Part shown: one piece after another, positions 55,317 through 64,000 of the stretch
How the letters are laid out: the number at the start of each line of letters is the position of its first letter
How positions within the stretch are numbered: the stretch's first letter is position 1
Made by a program: the position numbers and the translations under genes
Source: Morinoia aosen
Lineage: Eukaryota; Arthropoda; Malacostraca; Amphipoda; Talitridae
Direction: 5' to 3'
NCBI GenBank assembly: GCA_030386875.1
Contig: CM059575.1
Span: 42,252,859-42,316,858, forward strand
DNA length: 64,000 nt
Notes under the pieces: model-generated
Database searches by the model: none
What the model was told of the DNA's origin: nothing
What the model saw: only the letters and a program-made list of their open reading frames with translations

Positions 55317-57156
55317 TAGATTCAGTGCTTGCTACACGTTGACTGACCAGAGTTGGGATAGGTCTCGCCTCGTCTGGTTTCCTTCTTGCCTCGCGCCACG
55401 TTCGCACCTCGACATCAGGTGGTGGTATCGAGGGAAGGCCGGGAGGAGGAGGATACTTCTTCAGCAACTCATCACTCAGCCCCTTGGGTACATGTCTAAC
55501 ACGGTCAAATGAATATTTTCTCTGGGATGTACTGTGTTCGCCCGACTGGTCGCGAGCTACTTTTGAGTGAGGTGTGCTGGTAGGCGACGCTCCACTCTGG
55601 AGGCGCTTGCGTGGAATTCCCATGGCTTGAAGTTTTTCTAGCACCTCAGGCGGTGGCATTTTTGGTGGTGGTAATTTAGCAGTGGTAGATTTGGCTGAGG
55701 CAGTTGCGCTAGGACCTGCAGTAACTTTCGGTGGTTTACCTTGGCCAGACGAAATCTGGCCAGTCCCACCCTCCGGAAGCGTCGTGGTGGAACTGTCAGG
55801 AACCTTATTCAGAACTGGGCCTTCCATTACAGGAACTGCCCTAGGTGGAGAGCCGGTTTCGGTAGGGCCTCGGGACGTCACCAGCACCTCACCCTCGGCA
55901 TGACCCTCGTCGTCTGTGCTCACCTGTCGTCAATGGCCTTTATCAAGCTCCCTCATGGTTTGTTGCACAACCATTCCTCTTGGGGGCGCAGCCTCAACAG
56001 GACCTGACGGGTCACCTCGACCAGCGCTACTGCTGCCCATGGGCCTGGCAATATCTGTAAACGTGACCCCCTCACGGACATATTGGGCTGCCACGCGCCT
56101 TCTAGCATCTGCAAAAGATAGTTTTTCCTTGCATTGTAGAGCCACAACTTCTGGTTCCTGCTTATAGGTTGGGCAGTTGAACGATGAGGCTGGGTGGGGA
56201 CCTCTACAGTTCGAACGTCTGGCTGGGAGAGAACAGGGCAGCTCATGCACTTCTCCAGCACACTGGTAGCAAACACCCACGGCCGCCCTGCACGACCCAG
56301 CGCCATGTCCAAAACGTTGGCATTTGTAGCATCGTCTGGGTCTGGGCACGTAAACCCGTACGGAGCACTTGGTCCACCAAATGGAGACTTCAGTTGGGAG
56401 CTGACAGGCATCAAAAGTCGAGATATAGACAGGTTGATTCATCAGAACTCCGTTAATTCTTTTCTTCGTCTGATACACATCCGTTACCTTGTGCCGCTTC
56501 AAGCCTTCGAGTATCTGATCGGGAGTGAAGTTTGGAGCATTCCTGTAGTAAATGGTTCCCTTAGTTTGATTGAGGGTTTTGTGAGGCTCCACAACCACTT
56601 CGTTCATGTCCAGGGTCTTCAAATTAACAATAGCCTGGCTCTGCATTCGATTCGCCACCTCTACAATCACACCTCCGGAACGAGTCTCATTAATATTCTT
56701 GGGCCGGCCCCCAATAGTTCGCACAATCTCATCGTTTGCTCGAATGACGTTGATAGTGGCCAGATTTGTATTAGATGGAGTTGATATGCAGAAGAACTTT
56801 TTGTAGTCAGTCTCCTGCCACTGTTGAAGGGGAGGGTATGTAGGGGCGTCACTACCGGTTCGGACCCTCCTATTTCTCCTCCATCGCCCTCTAGATGAGG
56901 CAGGCTGGAAAGGTTCAAGCGTCTGAATCTGAGTTAGGTTTCGATTTCTGTTGTCTTCATGAGCCCGATGGCTGTCCCCACCATCATCAGGGGGAGCGGT
57001 CGATGACAGCGTGGGCGCATCTTCTGAGGCCACAGATTGTAGTACTTGTTTGGGTTCTGTTTGGTTCACACCGGACCCAGCTCCACTCTCAGCCATAAGT
57101 TGTGATGGTGCTTGTCTCGCAGGTAAAACGGCGGAATGATCAGTGGAAATTTCCAT
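55297..57156 (-). pseudogene. E1 ORF1: RRM-like domain and zinc knuckles
   Basis: The nucleic-acid-binding protein that coats the element RNA. It opens at ATG 57156, the first in frame after an upstream TGA. It has an N-terminal low-complexity region, an RRM-like region from YKKFFCISTP through GGRPKNINETRSGGVIVEVA, and then knuckles from residue 276 (CYKCQRFGHGAGSC, CYQCAGEVHELPC, CRGPHPASSFNC) and LSFADARRRVAAQ. A TGA at 55930-55932 stops it after 408 codons. The same frame continues for about 208 codons of proline-, serine- and threonine-rich tail to 55297. The TGA is probably a point change of CGA, so the intended ORF1 is about 619 codons. Confidence 0.88.
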
Positions 57157-57649
57157 GGGAGGCTCCTCTGATGGAAGCAGAGGAGGGGCCAGGTCGTCAC
57201 CAGAATGTGGAGAAGGGGGTTCATTGGTGGAAGCAAGCGGTGGTTTAGGATTCTCTTTCAGTGAGGGATAAGCCCCTCACCTATCCAGGCCCGCTCACGC
57301 CGGAAAATAACCCCTCGGGCGATCAGCAGCATTCCGATGCATCTCTGCACTTGAGGCGGGCACACGCTGACCACTAGGAAGTAAATACCTCCTCCCACCG
57401 TCGACCCCGGCCCGTGGCAGTCTCCAAGTACGCCCGAGATAACAGAGACTTTATAACCCGTAACTGCCGGGGCCCGGTTTATATTTACATGGGGAACCTC
57501 ACCCATGGTCCCCCTTTTGTCAGGCTGCTCCAGTTGAGCCAGCCTACCATGGTTGAACCTACCAGAACCGGGGCCCCGGCAGTATAGCCTCAATCTTCAT
57601 GGCAGCACGCAAGCCCTCCCACCACGACAAGGTAAGGACACGGGGAGGG
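57157..57649 (-). promoter_or_regulatory. E1 5' UTR with presumed internal promoter
   Basis: About 490 GC-rich bases between the target duplication and the ORF1 ATG, beginning CCCTCCCCGTGTCCTTACC. LINEs of this type initiate at their first base from an internal promoter. The GC content is clearly higher than the surrounding DNA. A 111-codon frame here has no recognisable content and I do not call it a gene. Confidence 0.55.
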
Positions 57650-57661
57650 TTAGGAAGAGTA

Positions 57662-59190
57662 CAAATTGCATTATCTGTATTCAATGACCTCAACATGCTC
57701 GTTTCCATGTCATTGACCATTTGAGTGAATGTTTATTTATATTTGCACATAAGTATCCTCTCAGGAAAACGCTCTTGACCCAGTATTACGCGTCTGTAAA
57801 GCCACAGACTCGTCTCGTTACAAAATGCTTACATATATTAAAGAATACGGCAACGTATGGGCGGAGAGTAAATTTAATATCGGTATTCTTTTCGGAATTT
57901 TTTCAAGAATCAAGCCTGGCTTAGTTGTAAACTACCCACCTAGAAATGTTTACGTATAATTTTTCCGACAACTCACAAGCCTTGAAGATAATTTATTTAT
58001 GGTCCCGAGCTGACGCTTTTATCGTAAAGCATTCCGATGAGAGAAACCAGACGAATGAAAAAGAAAATGTGTTCAACAGACCACCACTTAACTTGTTGAT
58101 TTCGTTAGGGTAGTTATACGAGAACACTCAACACACATAACTAGGGTTCCTACGATGCAAAGTCAACTTCCAAGTTATAATGATGATCGTGGCAGGCGAC
58201 CATAAGGCATTCCTTGATAAGTTCAAAAGTGAATTTCAATTCAGCGCGGAGAAGCGCCAGGTCCTCAAAATAAGACGACTGAAAATCTTCATTGCACTTT
58301 TTACTTAGAACGCGTGATATTCGTTGAACTATGTTGCACATAAATTTTAAAGGAAATGTAGGCGCTTCATATTCGTCAAAGGAATGAAAATCAATCAAAC
58401 ACAAGCACTTCCCCGATTGTTCATTGTTTCGGAGGGACACGTCCTATTCAGGCAATAGCTGCCGAAACTGGAAAACGGGTTACTATGCGTCAGGGAGGTA
58501 TAATGAAGGAAATTAGAAGTTGATGATTTATTAAATTATTTCATTGTCAACAAAGCGTAGGGGACGAAGAATTAGTGGCACACTCTGTAAGGACGCTCAC
58601 ATGGCTTCTATCTGCTGCACAGAGAACTGGGCAGGTTGAAGCTTTGTGAATATCGAAAAGGGAACATAAAATTATTTCGCATCATTACCTCATGAAATTA
58701 GAACGTCAGCCACGATGGCACAATGTCACACAACGTGCAAAGAAAGCATGACACTCGATAATAAGCGTGATTGCTCAACAAAAGCCTATGTACTACAAGT
58801 TTCTGAAATTGCGTAAAACTCCGCCAAATTATGTTGCACAGAAACAATATAAAAAAATAATGCAGCTAGATATTCATCGCGTTTATCCAGTTCAATAGTT
58901 TCAACAGAACTTGTTCTTATTTTTCACCAGAAAAACTGTAATTGTACGAGTGTGAAGACCAAGCGCTATGCGTACATTACAGTACGAACAACTTTCGATG
59001 ACTATCGTGCTAGAAAGCTAGACTCAGCTTATTTTGCGTTAAACAACTACTTCCGAATTAGGAATAATTTTGAGAAGGTTTCACAGCAATGTCTAAGCTT
59101 AATTCTTTTTACTGACTTTATTTGAGCACGGAAATGAAATGAACAAATTTCAAAACAATTTTCTTGAACGATTAGATCATACATAACTTT
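57662..59190. other. No gene recognised
   Basis: About 1.5 kb outside the E1 target duplication. A 96-codon minus-strand frame at 58150-58440 carries no known motif. No repeat was recognised. Confidence 0.45.
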
Positions 59191-59191
59191 G

Positions 59192-59490
59192 AGCCGCCCT
59201 AAACACAATATAAGTGTTCTCAAGAGAGGAAGGAGGAAGGCACCATTTGGAACGAAATTAAGAGAACAAGAAACCTATGCATAGGTGTCTTCACACTCAG
59301 GGCACCGAAACAACAAGTTTAAGACATGAGATAATAGGCACAGTCATAGGCGCAAAAAATACAGCCGTGAACCGGAAGAAAATGACCCGTAACGAAACAA
59401 AAAACATACGATTGCAAAATAGGAAAACCTTCCCAATTCTCAACTCAGAGCCACATATTTTATCTCTAAGAGCACGAATCACCATATTGA
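59192..59490 (-). mobile_element. SINE-like element, copy 5, old
   Basis: The most diverged copy. It still has GAGAGGAAGGAGGAAGGCAC, ACCATTTGG and GGCACCGAAACA. GTGAACCGGAAGAAAATGAC and the CTCAGAGCCACA block follow in the right order. No tail or target duplication is recognisable. Confidence 0.75.
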
Positions 59491-61721
59491 TGGATGGTTT
59501 TCATCGTTGACCAAAAACAGTTGCTACTCACATCCGAGTAGTAATGATGGTGTTTTAATGATTGTGAACTTCGTCACTGAGACAAAGACATTGGAATAGA
59601 GCAGGACGATTTTAAACACACCACTGTGGAGAGTTACTCCTCGGTATTATCATCTTTGAAAAGAACAAAGATTTTCATAACAAATACCTACAGCCAGGGT
59701 ATTTGAAGGAACAGGATGTCAGCAACTCTATTACACCCAGAAATAAAACTGATAAGCTGGCTTGTGGCCCGCACCCTATGCCAGTTCCCCACTAGCGAAC
59801 GACCTGATCGAAAAAAATTACCTTCATACTAAATTTTTACACCCTTTTACACAATATTTACCTTCCACCTGAAATTTTATTGACGTCACGCTGAGCAGAT
59901 CGCAAAACGAACGCTGCTGACGACGCCAGCGACGACGTGCAGCGTTTCTCGCCAACACGCAGCGAGCACCTGACAACTTCAAATTCTAGTTATATTTTGA
60001 AACGCTTTCGGCACAAGCAAACGCTTTAATAATTAAAGAAACAAGCTTAATCTAATCACTCAAGTGCATAGTTAACTTCATCAACAAAACAAGAGGTTAT
60101 TTCATACCGTAAACGAAATTGCGAGGTGTCGATGTGTACATGTTCCAGTCATTTCCTGTGCGAAGGATGCTGGTCCACTCGACCATAATCAGAACTAAGA
60201 CAAGTCTTTTTTAAGTAGACTAGCTTTATCATCACTGACCAGGTTACAAAATTAGCAACGACCTCGAAGAACGTAAAAGGCTACTCTGATTCATAAGCAG
60301 TTTAAATCGAATGCTGAATGTTTCATGCTTCACTGACTAACATAGTGCGATAGCGCAACAAGATCTTCAACTCAGCGCTTTATGGCTGTATAATAAATAA
60401 AATAAATAAACCAAGATAGGAACAAAAACAGCAAAATAGCTCATTGTTGCCATGGTACACGTATACGGTGAAGCAAATCAAATCAAAGACCTCCGTTTAC
60501 TCCACATGGCACGTCAGGAACACCCGATTTTAATCTCTACAGGCTTCGACGGCTGTTCAACAAACCAAAAATAAAATATGCTTAATTAGTACACACTTTT
60601 AACTTGTGTTTAATTTGCAACAGCAAAAGGATATTCTTGGTTGAAATATAAAAAACGGTCGTCCAATTCTATACTCCTATTTTATCTACACTCCTACTTA
60701 AATTTACTGAAGGGTTGGGATTAACACGGGAAAGACACCCAGACCCGTGAAGACGCTTTACACAGAAAGAAGAGACAACAAGAAATAATACAAACTCAAA
60801 ATCTGCCATTCTTTAAAAAAAAGATGAAAGAAAAGGTTCATTAATCGAACACCACAGCCACGGCTGACATACGTTATGTATGCGTGTAGCTGAAGCTACT
60901 GTAAGTAGAACATAACAATCTCAATAATTACAATCCTGAAGAACATTCGGAAATGCTGATTTCGGCAAGAGGAGCTCATAAATTCCATCTTCTTCGAGGT
61001 TGAACAGCACACGTCCCTACCTGTAAAGTGCGGTGTATACAGCGGCTGGTCGCACTTTTGGATAAACCACCGAGTGAAGGCTGACTGCAGTCAGCTAATG
61101 TAGCATGAATAAATTTGCTTAGTGCCGACCTCCAAGGAGATCATTTTTTGAGAACAGGGAAGACGCGAATGAGATAGATCTCCACTTAGAAGAATTGCCT
61201 ACGTATTGAGCGCCATTCCAGTTCAAACACTCTTAATCACTATAAAACCACATCAATCAACATCAAACAAAGTACACCTTCGCTTGGAGAGCTTCAAAAA
61301 TGTGTCAAATAACCAGACAATAAGCAGAATACTACGCCCCACGCTTGCTGATACGTCGAACACTGCACCTGAGCCCCGTCGAACTCATGATAAGTCCCAT
61401 AAGTCTAACAAAATATGTAAACACAAAATTCATCAACAGCAAATAAATAGTTTGAGAGAGACTATTTTGTTACGTCAGTAAAGACTAAGATTAGCATGCC
61501 TCGTAATATTTGCGTTAAACGCAATTTAAACACGTATATTTACGTCACAATGAGCAGCCTGGAGGTATAAAAATAGAACAAAACACCCTCTAGCATTACA
61601 TATTAAGTTGAGAGTAATGCTTCACTAGTGCCAAAAACATTCCTCAACGCCAAGAAGTTGAGACAGTGAATGAAGAATGAAATTCGATGCCGCATGAGAA
61701 GAATGGCCGAGAACAGTGTTC
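59491..61721. other. No gene recognised
   Basis: About 2.2 kb of low-coding DNA. A short GC-richer patch at 59880-59960 (GACGACGCCAGCGACGACGTG) stands out, but no promoter, exon or repeat can be argued from it. A 91-codon plus frame (61206-61481) has no known motif. Confidence 0.45.
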
Positions 61722-61730
61722 TCAGTACAT

Positions 61731-62097
61731 TACAGTTTAGTTTATTAGTTTATTAGTTAGTTTAAGCCTCCCTATCCTCAACAAATGAGATGTAAAGAGA
61801 GGAAGGAAGAAGGCACCATTTAGTATGGAGCTAAGGGAACGTGGAATCTATGCAGAAAGGGCACAGAAACAGAAAGCTAAGAAAGAAGTTCATGAAACAA
61901 GAAAAAGTTGAAGAAGAAAGTAGTAGGCGGTGAAAAACAGGACAGCAGTGAACCGAAAAAAGATGGTCCGTAACACAACAAAAACCTATTCTATTTTAAC
62001 AAAAAGAAAGCCTACCTAACCTTTAGCTCGGGCCCTCACATTGTCCCCCTGGGAGCGCTAATTCCCATAGATACAATTGTTGTATCCCCCTGAGGGG
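61731..62097 (-). mobile_element. SINE-like element, copy 6
   Basis: Minus-oriented, about 367 bp, well preserved, with the full head (CCCCTGAGGGG at its right end). The tail is of TTTATTAG units at 61735-61760. Short flanking duplication: TCAGTACA at 61722-61729 against TCAGTAACA at 62098-62106. It is the closest copy to the one at 41851. Confidence 0.88.
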
Positions 62098-62106
62098 TCA
62101 GTAACA

Positions 62107-64000
62107 AACACGCGATTGTATCTGATCTGCAAGTATGAGCAAGAGCATCGACTCCACTATTTAAGCTCTTGTTCGCAGGTCGACAGCTTGATATTTGGCC
62201 ATCATTTTATGTTGATGTGGTTGTGCATCAGTTCCAGAAGCGCTGGTTTACTTCAAGCACATCACAAAGCGGCTCCTTACCTCGCAACCAGCACTTTCCA
62301 GATCCAAGGAGAGATACAACACCAGACGGTGATGCAAGGTGAAAATTTGGATGCAGAGAATTATTGGCATTTTGCCAGGTTTATCTATATAATTCGCATT
62401 ATTTCAAGATGCATGCTATCCAAGATTTTGAACTCCACACATTTTTATATTTATATTTAGTGCACTACATATTTCTAAATAGAAAATATCCTCTACAAAT
62501 GTTCCTTATTCTTTCATTCTATACGCCCAAACAGCAGTAATGATCAGCATTCAATCATTAACAGCTAACTTACAACACATGACTTTTGCCACATGCCTAC
62601 ATTTTCAACTCAATGAAGTCCTAACTTCCACAAAGCTTTATTACCACCTCGTCAAGACACTCACTCGTTGGTCTCTGCTTCGCAAAGTTCTCACGAGTCA
62701 CCGTATCAAGTTAAGTAAATTGGATGAGTAACGTTCTCACACCTCTAAACTGAAGAAATGGTATATTAATATATTTTTCACGTTCTCACCAAAATTAAAA
62801 CTTCGTTCAATGTACATTTCATATCACATAATAGAGATTTGATAAAGCTTCCATAGAATTTTTGGCAGCATGTAAAATGATATGAGAAAATTGACGTGCG
62901 CCTTACACTTATTTCTAAAAGTTTATCATCACTCGACATTTTACTTTCCTAAGTGTATTCATCAAACATACCTCTCGAACTTCAGTGACATTGATCTCTT
63001 TCGTTTTAAACACAACACGGGAAGAAGATGAGGACTAGCTACACTAATCAATAGTATCGCAATCAGAAACTTTACACTTAGGAAAAGTCTCATGAATCCC
63101 AACAGCCGAATCATACCATCTTCTAAACATTTCACAAACAACCATCTAACTCGACGGCCTATTCAAGGTTAAGGTGCTTTTAACACTTTCACTTTAAATT
63201 AATTTTTAGCTATCGCTCACACAGCAAGGACACTCAAATTTTATTCCTCGCTCCCACGACCGCCTCTTTCGCCTCCGACCCTCAGTAATTGGTCTGAATT
63301 TTGTTTTTAGTCTGCTTCAACTTTTTCAATACACGCTGGTCTTATCGTTCTACGTTACACATTCTTCTCGTCTAGTTCCTTCCACGAGTGTCCTCATCTT
63401 CTATTTGTCACCAATATTCCCATGCTTTCGTTTATTTGGTTACCGTTCAACAAGCTACACTACACTATTCACTTTCTTTCCACTACTTGCAAGTTTATAA
63501 CGTATTAACATACACATTAGATAAAAAAGTGGCATTTAACACAAAACACGTGCTACCGTTTCAAAAGTACAAAGAAGCACAAATTTTAAGGGCAGACCTA
63601 TTCCACAAAATAATGTAAACGATGTAATGTTTTTCAAGGAAGAACATTTAATCAAACCTAGCACTTACGAAAACAATTTAAAACAATGCAACAATACTTT
63701 TAACACTCATTCGATGCTTGATGACATAGTTACAAAAACTTGAATTTGTCGCACAGTTAATAGCCTGACAAATTTTCAACAAATTATTGAATGAATTAGG
63801 ACTAAATAGTTCGCAATTGTGTACAAAATATAACAACGAAAAATTAAAATTTTACCCAAAAGCCAAATGTATAATCAATACTTGGGATCAGCAAATGTTG
63901 AATCATCGTCGCAAACTCCACATTTGTGTTCTTATTGCATTACAAAAATAACCGTTTGCTCTCGTTTAAGCACATAAACAGACGATTAACGTAGCCGCTG
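62107..64000. other. No gene recognised
   Basis: About 1.9 kb of AT-rich sequence to the window end. The longest frame (62077-62460, 127 codons) starts inside the SINE and has no known motif. No repeat was recognised. Confidence 0.45.

Larger units (their letters stand above)
51134..57649 (-). mobile_element. Nearly complete I-like LINE E1 with TSDs
   Basis: A 6.5-kb non-LTR retrotransposon on the minus strand: 5' UTR 57649-57157, ORF1 57156-55297, ORF2 about 55316-51546, 3' UTR 51545-51149, tail of TAC repeats 51148-51134. The target duplication is TTAGGAAGA(GTA) on the plus strand at 51125-51136 and 57650-57661, 9-12 bp depending on how the tail is counted. ORF1 has one in-frame stop and ORF2 two frameshifts. 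Endonuclease, RT, RNase H and a C-terminal zinc motif are all present, as in the I group. Confidence 0.92.

Noticed and set aside
57258-57593. 111-codon minus-strand ORF upstream of E1 ORF1
   Set aside because: It lies in the GC-rich 5' UTR of E1, in a different frame, without recognisable domains.
58150-58440. 96-codon minus-strand ORF as a possible host exon
   Set aside because: No family resemblance, no splice-site or conservation argument available from sequence alone.
59870-59960. GC-rich patch as a CpG-like promoter
   Set aside because: Too short, and there is no gene or core promoter motif nearby to support it.
61206-61481. 91-codon plus-strand ORF as a possible host gene
   Set aside because: Ordinary length for chance in AT-rich DNA, and no motif or neighbouring exon.

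Overview
This is a eukaryotic, AT-rich, intergenic-looking window with no recognisable host gene. It is almost entirely transposable elements and repeats in various states of decay. The mix suggests an arthropod, probably an insect: Ty3/gypsy LTR elements, I-like and CR1-like LINEs, a Penelope-like element with a GIY-YIG domain, a DD41D Tc1/mariner-type transposon with a DUF4817-like N-terminus, and hAT, Harbinger, TTAA-type and Helitron-like fragments. The species cannot be fixed from the sequence.

Layout. 1-1655: 3' half of a Ty3/gypsy element (family A) with its LTR. 1871-2225 and, inverted, 18258-18825: a repeat family carrying 26-bp tandem units. 2826-11888: a nearly complete Ty3/gypsy element (family B), minus strand, with two LTRs (8 differences counted in about 211 bp), intact gag, broken pol and a TTTTTTA slippery site at the gag end. 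12180-15440: a giant imperfect palindrome (fold-back) of about 3.2 kb. 15430-18240: 42-bp and 30-36-bp tandem repeats plus transposase fragments. 20295-25200: clustered fold-back repeats and a 245-bp tandem duplication. 26387-27978: a TTAA-flanked TIR element containing a nested hAT relic. 28283-29970: a DD41D transposon. 31257-34231: a second, internally deleted family A gypsy copy, minus strand.

34609-35770: a Penelope-like relic. 36084-36398: a CR1-like RT scrap. 36523 to about 44575: a decayed I-like LINE (E2), minus strand. Its ORF1 carries two tandem copies of an RRM-like plus zinc-knuckle module, and it has been invaded by two SINE-like copies and a 703-bp Helitron-like element. 44654-45218: a TTAA MITE. 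46558-47265: the C-terminal part of a CR1-like RT. 47541-48458: a Harbinger deletion derivative. 51134-57649: an almost complete I-like LINE (E1), minus strand, with clean target-site duplications and a TAC-repeat tail. Six copies of a roughly 360-bp SINE-like family lie between 37.1 and 62.1 kb. The rest of 57.7-64 kb shows nothing recognisable.

No pathway or operon logic applies. The relationships are those of nested insertion: SINE and Helitron into E2, SINE into a tandem repeat, hAT into a TTAA element, and small insertions into both arms of the palindrome. The most unusual items are the duplicated ORF1 module in E2, the fixed-5'-end SINE-like family with a hairpin-rich head, the long palindrome with a third partial copy at 46 kb, and the higher-order 8 x 26-bp repeat block.
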